A DNA stretch of 64,000 nucleotides from assembly GCF_001425165.1 (NCBI RefSeq), contig NZ_LMDU01000014.1, forward strand, positions 503,056 to 567,055, in the 5' to 3' direction. Positions within the stretch are counted from its first letter, which is position 1; the number at the start of each line of letters is the position of its first letter. The translations under genes and the position numbers were made by a program. The notes beneath the pieces are model-generated. The model had not been told where the DNA came from, ran no database searches, and saw only the letters and a list, made by a program, of their open reading frames with translations. Positions 1 through 7,978 of this stretch are shown piece after piece. The stretch comes from Pelomonas sp. Root405. Lineage in GTDB: Bacteria > Pseudomonadota > Gammaproteobacteria > Burkholderiales > Burkholderiaceae_C.

Positions 1-88
1 CGGAGATGAGCTGTTGCTCGACGAGAACGTCGCCCAGGCGCAGCTTGGGGCGGGGGGCGGCAGCGGTCTCGGCGACGGGTTCGTTCAT
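1..88 (-). CDS. Second GspE/PilB-like ATPase, N-terminal fragment (cut by window edge)
   Basis: Only the first 29 codons are present; the gene runs off the left edge. The peptide has a short acidic, Ala/Pro-rich start and then a KLRLGDVLVEQQLIS stretch. This fits the opening of an MshEN-type repeat (R-L-G-x-x-L-V-x-x-x-L-I), the c-di-GMP-binding module found in front of many GspE/PilB/MshE ATPases. The ATG overlaps the stop of the upstream full-length ATPase as ATGA (85-88), so the two are probably translationally coupled. That this is a second ATPase of the same family is inferred from the repeat and the position; the catalytic part cannot be seen. Confidence 0.6.
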   Translation of the reverse strand, partial: MNEPVAETAAAPRPKLRLGDVLVEQQLIS

Positions 89-2619
89 ACGTTGCTGGTG
101 GCGTGCACTTCGGCGATGGTCGTGACGCCCTGCAGCACCTTGACGATGCCGTCCTGGCGCAGCGAGCGCATGCCCTCGGCCAGCGCGGCCTGTTGCAATT
201 CCTCGGCGCGGGCGCCGGTCTGGATCATGCGGCGGATGTTCTTGGACACGGTGAGCAGTTCATGCAGGCCGGCACGGCCCTTGTAGCCGCTGTTGCCGCA
301 GGCGGGGCAGCCGGGGCTGGTGAACTTCATCAGCCGACCCTGGCGGCCGTGATTCTTGATCCAGTCGGCCATCAGCGCGAGCTTGGAAGGGCGCGCGTCG
401 GCGGGGAAAACGTGCAGATAGTCATCCAACAGCTCGCCAAGCTCGGCCTCGGTCAGCGGTTCGGACGTCTGGCAGGACGCGCAGGATCGCCTCACCAGGC
501 GCTGGGCCAGCACGGCCAGCAGCGAGTCGGCAAAGTTGAACGGGTCCATGCCCATGTCCAGCAGCCGCGTGATGGTCTCGGGCGCGCTGTTGGTGTGCAG
601 CGTGGACAGCACCAGGTGGCCGGTCAGCGAGGCCTCGACGGCGATCTCGGCCGTCTCTTGGTCGCGGATTTCGCCGACCATGATGACGTCGGGGTCGGCG
701 CGCAGGAAGGCGCGCAGCGCCTTCGCGAAGGTCCACTCGATCTTCGGATTGACCTGCACCTGGCGCAGGCCGGCCTGGGTGATCTCGACCGGGTCTTCGG
801 CCGTCCAGATCTTGCGCTCGGGCGTGTTGATGTAGCTCAGCGCCGAATGCAGCGTCGTCGTCTTGCCCGAGCCGGTCGGGCCGACACACAGCACCATGCC
901 ATAGGGGCGGCCGACCGCCGCCTGCAAGCCGGCGAGGTTGGCCGGTGCCAGGCCGATCCGCTCCAGCGGCATGGGTTTGCTGCTGGCCAGCAGACGCATG
1001 ACGACGTCTTCCAGGCCGTTGCTGGTCGGGATGGTCGCGACGCGCAGCTCCAGCTTGTGCTGGGCCGAGTACTTGGCGAAATTGATCTTGCCGTCCTGCG
1101 GCTTGCGGCGCTCGGAGATGTCGAGGTCGCACATGATCTTGATGCGCGCGATCATCGCGTTACGGTAGGTGTGGGGCAGCTCCAGGTAGGGCTGCAGCAC
1201 GCCGTCGCGGCGGAAGCGGATCTTGAGCTTGTCGCGGCCCGGGTAGGTCTCGATGTGGATGTCGGACACGCCCTGGTTGGCCGCCTCGATGATCATCGAG
1301 TTGATCAGGCGCACCAGCGAGTTGTCGCTCTGCTCGATGGCCGCATCGTCCTCTTTGGTCGAGCGCTCGCTGCTGTCGCGCTCCAGGCTTTCGATGAGCT
1401 TGTTGGAGCTTTCGAGCGCGAAATCGGGCGTGAAGTCGGGCAGGGTGTCGGTCGCACCGCGCGGCAGGGCCTCGGCGCCATAGCGGTCGAAGGCCAGGGG
1501 GATGGCGAACTGCAGCGTGCCGAGCTTGGTCAGCGTCGGCACGACCTTGAGCTGGGTGATGAACTCGACCTCGTCGAGGGCGTCGCGTCGCGTCGGGTCT
1601 TCCATGGCCACGACGAGGCGGCCATCGCGCAGCACCAGCGGCAGCACTTCCAGGCGCTTGGCCACGGCGTGCGGCAGCTTGCGCACGGCGTCGGGCTCGA
1701 TGGCGAAGTTCTCGACGTCGACGACCGGATAGCCCATCTTGCGCGCCAGCGCCGACTGCAGCTGGGCCCGGCTGATGACGCCCTTGCGCACCAGCAGCTC
1801 GCCCAGCGGCACCGAGCGGTCGTCGCGCTGTTGCACGAGGGCCTGCTCCAGCTGCTCAGCCGACACCAGTTCCAGCGCCAGCAATGCCTCGCCGATGCGC
1901 ACCATGGGCATCTTGGCCTGCTGCTCGATGGCCAGCAGCAGCTGCTCGGCCGTGACGATGTGCTGGTTGACGAGGATGTCGCCGACGCGGCGCTGGCGCA
2001 GGTCGGTCTGCTCGGCCGCAGCGGCGTTGAGCTGCTCGGGTGTGACGAGGGCGTCTTTCAACAGCATGTCCCCCAGCCGCTCGCCGATCTCAAAATGCGT
2101 CAGCACCTCGCGCGGCACGAACACCCGGCGCACCGAGTCGTCGGTGTCGGACAGCGGCGGGAATAGGAAGAGGCCGAGGTGGTCATGGTGATGACCGATG
2201 GTCACGCCCTTGAGTTCGTCGCCACCGTTGAAGACGATGCGGAAGTCGCTGCGCGGGCGTTGGTCGACGCTGAGCGGCGAATTGATGTCGTTGGCGTCGC
2301 GCGGCGGCACGCTCACCACGCGCTGCATCTTGATGGCGCGGAACTGGCTGAACTTCAGCGGCATGCTGTTGCGCGCCGGCGGCACATTGATCTGCACCAT
2401 GCGGTCGCTGGCATCCAGCTGCAAGAGCTGGCCGGTGCTGCGGCTGTTGTTCAGGCCGAGGATCTCGCAGGCTTCGGCCGTGCGTTGCACCTGCGGCTGG
2501 GGGTAGGCTGCATAGGGCGGGCAGGGCCACAGGAAGCCCGAGGCCGGCGCCCCCGTGGCGGCAGCGGTGGAGTCGGCATCGCCGTGGGGCCAGGGCAGGG
2601 GCTGGGACGGGTCGGTCAT
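85..2619 (-). CDS. GspE/PilB/MshE-family type II secretion/type IV pilus assembly ATPase
   Basis: This 844-residue cytoplasmic ATPase would power a type II secretion system or type IV pilus. Residues 1-175 are a non-standard N-terminal region with a His-rich patch (GHHHDH near 142). Four MshEN-like half repeats follow at about 181-204, 211-234, 241-264 and 271-294, each starting (R/P)-(L/V/I)-G. The secretion ATPase domain has Walker A GPTGSGKTTT (near 580), Walker B IMVGEIRDQETA, and a His box in STLHTNSAPETITRLLDMG. A zinc-binding tetracysteine follows, split CASC ... CPAC. It is longer than classical GspE (about 500) or PilB (about 570) because of the extra N-terminal modules. A second, related ATPase starts at its stop codon. 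The exact machine served is not shown by the window. Confidence 0.9.
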   Translation of the reverse strand: MTDPSQPLPWPHGDADSTAAATGAPASGFLWPCPPYAAYPQPQVQRTAEACEILGLNNSRSTGQLLQLDASDRMVQINVPPARNSMPLKFSQFRAIKMQRVVSVPPRDANDINSPLSVDQRPRSDFRIVFNGGDELKGVTIGHHHDHLGLFLFPPLSDTDDSVRRVFVPREVLTHFEIGERLGDMLLKDALVTPEQLNAAAAEQTDLRQRRVGDILVNQHIVTAEQLLLAIEQQAKMPMVRIGEALLALELVSAEQLEQALVQQRDDRSVPLGELLVRKGVISRAQLQSALARKMGYPVVDVENFAIEPDAVRKLPHAVAKRLEVLPLVLRDGRLVVAMEDPTRRDALDEVEFITQLKVVPTLTKLGTLQFAIPLAFDRYGAEALPRGATDTLPDFTPDFALESSNKLIESLERDSSERSTKEDDAAIEQSDNSLVRLINSMIIEAANQGVSDIHIETYPGRDKLKIRFRRDGVLQPYLELPHTYRNAMIARIKIMCDLDISERRKPQDGKINFAKYSAQHKLELRVATIPTSNGLEDVVMRLLASSKPMPLERIGLAPANLAGLQAAVGRPYGMVLCVGPTGSGKTTTLHSALSYINTPERKIWTAEDPVEITQAGLRQVQVNPKIEWTFAKALRAFLRADPDVIMVGEIRDQETAEIAVEASLTGHLVLSTLHTNSAPETITRLLDMGMDPFNFADSLLAVLAQRLVRRSCASCQTSEPLTEAELGELLDDYLHVFPADARPSKLALMADWIKNHGRQGRLMKFTSPGCPACGNSGYKGRAGLHELLTVSKNIRRMIQTGARAEELQQAALAEGMRSLRQDGIVKVLQGVTTIAEVHATSNV

Positions 2620-2755
2620 GGGCTGGCGCTGTATGAGTGCCGATGATTATGGAGGGCCGTGGCGGGCCGGCCGCCCTGGAGAAACACGGTGCAAAGGCGG
2701 CAGATGGGCGGCACCGTCGTGCCCCGAGCCCGGACGGGTTGAGGAGAATGACGCC

Positions 2756-3409
2756 ATGAACATCCTGCTCACCGGCTTCGAGCCCTTCGGCGGCGAGGCC
2801 ATCAATCCGTCCTGGGAGGTGGCGCGCTCGCTGCACGGCCAAGTCATTGCCGGCGCCGTCGTGCATGCGCGCTGCCTGCCGACGACATTCGGTGGGGCGC
2901 CTGAGGCACTGGCTGAAGCGTTGGCCGTGCTCAAGCCGGAGGTTGTCATCGCCCTGGGCCAGGCCAGCGGCCGCGCGGAGATCTCCATCGAGCGCGTGGC
3001 GGTCAACCTCATCGATGCCAGCATCGCCGACAACGCGGGCGAGCGCCCGCATGACGTGCCGGTTCGGGCCGACGCCCCGACGGCCTATTTCTCGACGCTG
3101 CCGGTCAAAGCCATGCGCAATGCGCTGCGGGCGGCGGGCCACCCGGCGGGGCTGTCGCTGACGGCGGGCGCCTTCGTGTGCAACCAGGTGTTCTTCGAGC
3201 TCCAACACCGCTTGGCCGGCCGTGGTCTGAGGAGCGGTTTCATCCATGTGCCGGCATTGCCGGAGCAGGCGGCGCGTGCGCAGGCTGCCATGCCCAGCAT
3301 GGGCCTCGCGGCGCAGATCGACGCGATCAGGCTGGCGGTGGCCGTCGCGCTGCAGGGCGACGAATCTCTTGCCTCGGCCAGCCCGGACGAGGGCGCGCCC
3401 GTCGCCTGA
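2756..3409 (+). CDS. pcp: Pyroglutamyl-peptidase I (pyrrolidone carboxylate peptidase)
   Basis: This 217-residue cytosolic cysteine peptidase of family C15 removes N-terminal pyroglutamate from peptides. The start MNILLTGFEPFGG is the family hallmark. The expected catalytic triad is visible: Glu79 in SIERVAVN, Cys142 in GAFVCNQVF and His164 in FIHVPALPEQ. Length matches the family (about 215). The ATG at 2756 has a GAGGAG Shine-Dalgarno just upstream; the open frame extends further 5' but without family similarity. The gene is divergent from the secretion ATPase and convergent with the anti-sigma gene, so it looks monocistronic. Confidence 0.93.
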   Translation: MNILLTGFEPFGGEAINPSWEVARSLHGQVIAGAVVHARCLPTTFGGAPEALAEALAVLKPEVVIALGQASGRAEISIERVAVNLIDASIADNAGERPHDVPVRADAPTAYFSTLPVKAMRNALRAAGHPAGLSLTAGAFVCNQVFFELQHRLAGRGLRSGFIHVPALPEQAARAQAAMPSMGLAAQIDAIRLAVAVALQGDESLASASPDEGAPVA

Positions 3410-3604
3410 TCACTCGTCCGTGTATTGCCGCCAGCGCGCGCTGGCCTGGCGCATCAGCGCCACCTGCCGGGCAAAGCGCCGGCAATTGCTGCAGACGCGC
3501 TGGTGCAGGCGCGCCGACAGCCGCTCGGCCAGCGGCACTTGGCGATCCTCGGCCTGCAGCGTGATCTGCGTGGCTTCGCGGCAGGTAATCGTCAACTTGA
3601 TCAA
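3410..3604 (-). CDS. ZAS-type zinc-finger anti-sigma factor (64 aa)
   Basis: This is a very small protein whose motif is Cys8-x25-His34-x3-Cys38-x2-Cys41, the zinc-binding pattern of ZAS anti-sigma factors that hold ECF sigma factors inactive. I chose a TTG start at 3604. It sits 6 nt after GGAGG and overlaps the sigma factor's stop as TTGA, so the two genes should be translationally coupled. There is no membrane segment, so it should be cytoplasmic and could sense redox or metal directly. A longer reading of the frame has no Shine-Dalgarno. Its partner is almost certainly the ECF sigma factor encoded just upstream; the signal is not known. Confidence 0.75.
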   Translation of the reverse strand: MIKLTITCREATQITLQAEDRQVPLAERLSARLHQRVCSNCRRFARQVALMRQASARWRQYTDE

Positions 3605-4182
3605 GTAGCACCTCCAGCGGCCGCGCCGCCGAACCATCCGAGCTGAAGGCATTCCCGCAGTCTCAGCCGGGCCCTGTGCAGCATGACCCAGAGATTGGTC
3701 GGCGTGATCGAGAGTTCCTTACAGATCTCATCGGACTCCAGCTCCAGCCACTCCCTCATCATGAAGAGGCGGCCCTGCTGGCCTGGCAGCTTTTCGACAC
3801 AGGCTTCCAGCACCAGCATGAAGTCGACCTGGCGCAGCGCATCCTCGGGGTTGCCCCAATCGTGCTGCGCCTCGCGCCAGTGACCGTCGCTGGAGAACAT
3901 CAGGTCATCCAGGTCCTCGCCGTCGTCGCTGGTCGCCGTCGTCGACATCTCGCGGCTGTTCCTGCGGATCTGGTCGATGAGCTTGTGCTTGAGGATGCCG
4001 ATGAGCCAGGTCTTGAGCTGGCTGTTGCCCGCGAAGGCCTGCGGCTTTTCCAAGGCGGCAAGCAGCGTGTCGGAGACCGCGTCCTCCGCCCAGGCCGGGT
4101 TGCGCAGTTGCAGGCGTGCGTACTTCAGCAGCGCCGGGCGCAGGGCCTCGATCTGGTGGCAGTAGTCGGGTAATGCGGTCAT
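3601..4182 (-). CDS. ECF-family RNA polymerase sigma factor
   Basis: This 193-residue sigma factor has region 2 at about residues 12-75 ([20 protein letters not shown]) and region 4 at about 130-180 ([22 protein letters not shown], then the helix-turn-helix [19 protein letters not shown]). The ATG at 4182 ([10 protein letters not shown]) was chosen because ECF factors start close to region 2; the open frame runs about 64 codons further with no similarity. Its stop overlaps the ZAS anti-sigma start. It is divergent from the bufferin operon across about 100 bp, the layout expected if this sigma factor transcribes that operon. ECF factors control bufferin operons in some other bacteria, but the control here is inferred. 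Confidence 0.88.
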   Translation of the reverse strand: MTALPDYCHQIEALRPALLKYARLQLRNPAWAEDAVSDTLLAALEKPQAFAGNSQLKTWLIGILKHKLIDQIRRNSREMSTTATSDDGEDLDDLMFSSDGHWREAQHDWGNPEDALRQVDFMLVLEACVEKLPGQQGRLFMMREWLELESDEICKELSITPTNLWVMLHRARLRLRECLQLGWFGGAAAGGAT

Positions 4183-4195
4183 GGCGGCGCGGAGT

Positions 4196-4221
4196 GTAAG
4201 GAGTCGCGCATGTCTTGCGAC
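4196..4221 (+). promoter_or_regulatory. Possible ECF sigma promoter for the bufferin operon
   Basis: GTAAGG (4196-4201) and CGAC (4218-4221) are separated by 16 bp, about 60 bp upstream of the bufA ATG. The arrangement resembles the GTAACC-N16-CGAA pattern of SigF-type ECF promoters reported in Caulobacter. It is a by-eye match with a changed -35 element and stays a weak candidate until a transcription start is mapped. Confidence 0.3.
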
Positions 4222-4282
4222 TTCGTTGCTGCCGCCGGATGATCGGCCGCCCTCGTCCCCCAACCTTTTCGGAGAATTGCTC

Positions 4283-4549
4283 ATGAAGAACCAAGCCCTC
4301 GTGTCATCGGCCCTGGCCGCCGCCCTCTCCCTCGGCCTCGTCGCGCACGCCCAAGCCCAGGACAAGGCCGCCAAGGAGAAGTGCTACGGCGTCGCCAAAG
4401 CCGGCCAGAACGACTGCGCCAGCTCCGACGGCGCCCACTCCTGCGCCGGGCAGGCCAAGGTCGACAAGGCCCCCACCGAGTGGAAGTACGTTGCCAAGGG
4501 CACGTGCGAAAAGGAAGGCGGCTCCACCAAGGCGCCCGCCAAGAAGTAA
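4283..4549 (+). CDS. bufA1: BufA1-type bufferin precursor (DUF2282), periplasmic copper-binding peptide
   Basis: This 88-residue precursor has a Sec signal peptide at 1-26 (AHAQAQ cleavage region). The short Lys-rich mature part has four cysteines (34, 45, 54, 75) in the DUF2282 pattern [15 protein letters not shown] ... HSCAG ... GTCEKEGG. Bufferins are ribosomally made peptides whose cysteines are converted to thiooxazole-type groups by a DUF692 maturase and its DUF2063 partner, and which sequester copper in the periplasm. Both partner genes follow directly. GGAG sits 8 nt before the ATG. Modification and copper binding are inferred from the family. Confidence 0.9.
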   Translation: MKNQALVSSALAAALSLGLVAHAQAQDKAAKEKCYGVAKAGQNDCASSDGAHSCAGQAKVDKAPTEWKYVAKGTCEKEGGSTKAPAKK

Positions 4550-4556
4550 GCGCGGC

Positions 4557-5390
4557 ATGGCGCCAGCTTCCTGCGTCGGCATCGGCTGGCGCCAGCCCCA
4601 CTACGAGTCCCTGATCGCCGAGCGCCCCGCGCTCGGCTTCATCGAGGTTCATTCAGAGAACTTCTTCGCCGACGGCGGCATCACGCTCGCCGTGCTGGAC
4701 GCCGGCCGTGAGGCCTACGACATCAGCCTGCACGGCGTCGGCCTCGGGCTCGGCTCGGCGGCCGGGCTGGACGGTTGGCACCTCGACCGCCTCGCGAGGC
4801 TGGTCACTCGCGTGCAGCCACGTTGGGTGTCTGACCATGCCTGCTTCGCCCGCGTGGGCTCGGGCCTGCATGCAGCCGACCTCCTGCCCATTCCCTTCAC
4901 CGACGAATCGCTGGCTTTGCTGGCCCGGCACGTCGACGAGGTGCAGCAGCGCCTGGGCCGAACGATGCTGGTCGAGAACATCAGCGCCTATGTCGGCTGG
5001 GCCGGCGACACCTTGGCCGAACCCGAGTTCTTCAACGAGTTGACGCAGCGCAGCGGCTGCGGCCTGCTGCTGGACGTCAACAATCTGGTCGTCAATGCGC
5101 GCAATGCCGGCTTCGATGCCGACGACGCAGCGCGCGAGGCCATGCGCTGGGTCGACGCGATCCGCCCCGGCAGCGTCGGTGAGATCCACCTCGCCGGTCA
5201 TTGCGAGCGTGAGGACGGCCTCGTCATCGACGACCACGGCAGCCGCGTGCGCGACGAGGTCTGGCGGGTCTACGAACACGCCATCGAGCGGCTCGGTGCT
5301 GTGCCGACGCTGATCGAATGGGACACCGCCGTGCCGGCACTGGGCGTGCTGCTGGCCGAAGCCCAGCGGGCGAGGGCGATGCAGCGATGA
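4557..5390 (+). CDS. bufB: BufB bufferin maturase (DUF692, MNIO family)
   Basis: This 277-residue TIM-barrel enzyme of the multinuclear non-heme iron oxidase (MNIO, DUF692) family should use O2 to modify cysteines of the bufferin precursor. Metal-ligand signatures along the barrel are [35 protein letters not shown] and GEIHLAGH. The ATG at 4557 comes 7 bp after the bufA stop, so the genes are co-transcribed. A longer open frame overlaps bufA but has no family similarity before [15 protein letters not shown]. Its stop overlaps the bufC start as ATGA. Confidence 0.92.
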   Translation: MAPASCVGIGWRQPHYESLIAERPALGFIEVHSENFFADGGITLAVLDAGREAYDISLHGVGLGLGSAAGLDGWHLDRLARLVTRVQPRWVSDHACFARVGSGLHAADLLPIPFTDESLALLARHVDEVQQRLGRTMLVENISAYVGWAGDTLAEPEFFNELTQRSGCGLLLDVNNLVVNARNAGFDADDAAREAMRWVDAIRPGSVGEIHLAGHCEREDGLVIDDHGSRVRDEVWRVYEHAIERLGAVPTLIEWDTAVPALGVLLAEAQRARAMQR

Positions 5391-6070
5391 AGGCGCAGCA
5401 GCAGGCCTTTGTCGATGCGGTGCTGGGCCGCAGCGAGGCGCCGCCGGGCCTGACGGGCAGCGAGCGGGGGCTGTCGGCGTACGTCGGCAACCTGAGGTCG
5501 CTCTCGGCCCAGGCGCTGGCCGTGCCTTTCGCGCGGCTGCGTGAAGCGCTGGGCGAGGGCGACTTTGCCGCGCTGGCCTGGAGCTTATGGCGCAACCACC
5601 CGCCCGAGCGGGGCGACCTGGCGCAGTGGGGTGGGGCGCTCGAAGCTTTTCTGATTGAACGCGCCGGCGAGGACTCGGGCTTGCCCGATCTGGCCCGGCT
5701 GGACTGGGCATCGCACCTGGCAGAGCACGCGGCGGATGCGGAACTGGACGCCGAATCGCTCGCGCTGCTTGGCAGCACGCCGCCCGAACAGCTGTGCCTG
5801 CAGTTGCGCCCCGGCGTCGCCTTGCTCGCCCAGCGCGACGGTCCGCTGCTCGTGTGGCGTGCGGGCTGGCGTGCCGTCTCGCATGACATCTGTGCAGCTG
5901 ATGCCGCGTTCATGCAGGCCTTGCTCCGCGGCGTGAACCTTGCCGACGCGCTGCAGGCTGCCGAAGTGAAAGGTTCTGGCGCTGAAGCCGACTTCGATTT
6001 CAGCGCCTGGCTGCAAGCCGCGTTGCGCAATGCCTGGCTGCAAGGGGTCAGGTCGACACCTTCAACCTGA
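5387..6070 (+). CDS. bufC: BufC bufferin maturation partner (DUF2063)
   Basis: This 227-residue DUF2063 protein acts as recognition partner or chaperone of the DUF692 maturase, bringing the precursor's leader to the enzyme. The N-terminal DUF2063 domain shows the usual opening ([11 protein letters not shown], then [12 protein letters not shown], about residues 4-45). The C-terminal half is more variable and carries [12 protein letters not shown]. The start overlaps the bufB stop by 4 bp, so the two should be made in balanced amounts. The role follows the BufB-BufC family context. Confidence 0.88.
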   Translation: MKAQQQAFVDAVLGRSEAPPGLTGSERGLSAYVGNLRSLSAQALAVPFARLREALGEGDFAALAWSLWRNHPPERGDLAQWGGALEAFLIERAGEDSGLPDLARLDWASHLAEHAADAELDAESLALLGSTPPEQLCLQLRPGVALLAQRDGPLLVWRAGWRAVSHDICAADAAFMQALLRGVNLADALQAAEVKGSGAEADFDFSAWLQAALRNAWLQGVRSTPST

Positions 6071-6089
6071 TCACCCGGACTACCCCACC

Positions 6090-6590
6090 ATGAATCCCCT
6101 GATCTCCAACACGCTGCGCGCCTTCACCGACCCCGGCCTGCAACCCACTCGACTGCCCGCGCCGCTGGATACGCTGGTCAGCCATCTGCAGTCGCTCGCG
6201 CTGTTGGCAGCGCGGCTCTATGTGGCCAAGATCTTCTTCATGTCCGGCCTGGTCAAGTTGCGCGACTGGTCGTCCACGTTGGCGCTGTTCAACGACTACT
6301 ACCAGGTGCCACTGCTGCCGCCGGCGCTGGCGGCCTACGCGGGCACGGCCGGCGAGTTGGTGATACCCGTGTTGCTGGCGCTAGGCCTAGCGGGTCGCTT
6401 CGCGGGGGCAGGGCTGTTTGTCGTCAACTTGATGGCGGCGCTTTCGTTGCCGGCCGAAGATCTCTCGGCCGCCGGCGAAGCGCAGCACTTGCTGTGGGGC
6501 GTGCTGGCCCTGGGCGTTGCGCTGTGGGGCTCGGGCCGTTGGTCGGTCGACAGCATGGCGCTGAATCGAGCGGCTGGTCAGCTGCGTTGA
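6090..6590 (+). CDS. DoxX-family inner-membrane protein of the bufferin operon
   Basis: This 166-residue integral membrane protein starts at MNPLISNTLRAF, 19 bp after bufC. It has about four hydrophobic helices and the DoxX signatures ARLYVAKIFFMSGLVKL and PALAAYAGTAGELVIPVLL. DoxX proteins are common last members of bufferin and related DUF692 operons. Their role there is not settled; a redox or quinone-linked function has been suggested for the wider family. The open frame upstream overlaps bufC and is not used. Confidence 0.85.
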   Translation: MNPLISNTLRAFTDPGLQPTRLPAPLDTLVSHLQSLALLAARLYVAKIFFMSGLVKLRDWSSTLALFNDYYQVPLLPPALAAYAGTAGELVIPVLLALGLAGRFAGAGLFVVNLMAALSLPAEDLSAAGEAQHLLWGVLALGVALWGSGRWSVDSMALNRAAGQLR

Positions 6591-6679
6591 ATGCGGCATT
6601 CTGTAAGCAGACGCCACATTTGGAAACGGCCCGGCCACCGCGTTTACTCTAGTCTCGTGACAGTAACCAATGGTCTGTC

Positions 6680-7960
6680 ATGGAGTTTTCAGAGCTGTTC
6701 ACCCAGAGCGCGCGCGACGTGCTGCCGCACGCCAGAAGGAAGGGGCTGGTGGCCTACTTCGACTATCGCGGGCCGCACCTTGAGCTTCATGATCCCGGGC
6801 CCTACCTGCGTGCCGGCATCCACCGCATCTTGCTCGGCATCGTCGACTGCTTTGAGTCGGGTTTCGTCATGTTCAGCGCGGAAGTCGAGCCGCCGGTCTT
6901 TGGGCGCAGCAGCATCGTCATTCATGCCGCCGGCACGGGGGCGCATCGCCCAGCCGATGTCATCGGCGTGCTGCAGCGCCTGCAGTTGGTTGGCGAGGAT
7001 GCCGATGCGGCCCAGGGGCTGATTGCGCAAGCGCAGGCGTCGTGTCCGGCGACTGCCGGCTCGGTCCAGTTCGTCGACGCCGGACTGAACGGGCTGGTCA
7101 TTTCGCTGAGCGGTGAAGTTGCCGCAGAGGAAATCGCGTTTGAACACGCACCAGACGCGGGCGGCTCGGTGGCATGGCTGGTCAGCCCTCTGACCGGCGC
7201 ACTGGACTCGGTCGAGACGAGGCTGCGGCATCTGGGCTGGCACGTTATTTCGTTCGAGCGGATCGAGGAGGCGGCGGCGGCGATGCCGGCTGCGCCGGCT
7301 CCAATGCTGATGATCGCCGCGGAGCACGGCAGTCAGGATCTGGCGCTGCTCGAGCAGATCGCCCAGCGCCTGCCCAGCCTTTGGACGGTGCTTGCCGTGG
7401 TCTCCGGCTCCGACACCCTGCGCTTCCGGCCTCAGTGCTCGGTCGACATCCGGGTGCTCCCGTTCAGCCCGCTTGAACTGGAGCGCTTCACCGCGCATGT
7501 CGACACCCGCACTTCGACGGCCCTGTCGCGGCTGACATCGCCCGCGCCGCTGTACGTCCAGGAGAGCCGACGCGTGCTCGTCGTGGACGACAACGTCGTG
7601 AACCAGATCGTCGCGCGCGGTCAGCTCGAGGCCTTGGGCTATGAGGTGGTGGTGGCTGGCGACGGGATCGAGGCGCTCGACTCCTGCTGCGACGAGCCGC
7701 CAGACATGGTGTTGATGGACGTGGACATGCCGGTCATGGACGGGCTGGAAGCGAGCGAGCATCTGCGGTCCTTGCAGCGCGTCGGCAACTTGCCGCCATT
7801 CCCCATCGTTGCCGCCACGTCGGGTGACACGGATCTGCGGCGCAATGCCTGCCTGAAAGCCGGCATGGATGGCTACCTCAGCAAGCCCATGGACCTGCAA
7901 GCACTGGCCGACGAGTTGCATCGCGTGCTGCCGGGGCGGCCGATCTCCGTGGAGCTTTGA
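6680..7960 (+). CDS. Orphan response-regulator protein: degenerate ATPase-like N-terminus, pseudo-receiver, receiver
   Basis: This 426-residue protein has an intact C-terminal receiver domain at about residues 296-420: acidic pair VLVVDDN, phospho-acceptor region LMDVDMPVMDGLEAS, the Thr in AATSGD, and the Lys in LSKPMD. Residues 1-115 look like a decayed histidine-kinase ATPase fold (RILLGIVDCFESGFV where an N-box would be), and 190-285 resemble a receiver without its acidic pocket. No His-phosphotransfer helix or output DNA-binding domain is seen, so it resembles the C-terminal half of a BarA-like hybrid kinase. No partner kinase is adjacent. Output is probably protein-protein interaction. 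It ends just before tolA, convergently. Confidence 0.75.
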   Translation: MEFSELFTQSARDVLPHARRKGLVAYFDYRGPHLELHDPGPYLRAGIHRILLGIVDCFESGFVMFSAEVEPPVFGRSSIVIHAAGTGAHRPADVIGVLQRLQLVGEDADAAQGLIAQAQASCPATAGSVQFVDAGLNGLVISLSGEVAAEEIAFEHAPDAGGSVAWLVSPLTGALDSVETRLRHLGWHVISFERIEEAAAAMPAAPAPMLMIAAEHGSQDLALLEQIAQRLPSLWTVLAVVSGSDTLRFRPQCSVDIRVLPFSPLELERFTAHVDTRTSTALSRLTSPAPLYVQESRRVLVVDDNVVNQIVARGQLEALGYEVVVAGDGIEALDSCCDEPPDMVLMDVDMPVMDGLEASEHLRSLQRVGNLPPFPIVAATSGDTDLRRNACLKAGMDGYLSKPMDLQALADELHRVLPGRPISVEL

Positions 7961-7978
7961 AGCCTCGCGGGCCCGGGG

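Noticed and set aside
103-2166. 687-codon open frame on the + strand opposite the secretion ATPase
   Set aside because: It is the reverse-frame shadow of a high-GC gene with clear Walker and Cys motifs; the translation is His/Gln/Arg-rich with no family similarity.
6615-6660. A sigma-70 promoter (TTGGAA ... TTACTC) before the receiver gene
   Set aside because: The boxes match the consensus poorly and the spacing is loose; not enough to report as a site.
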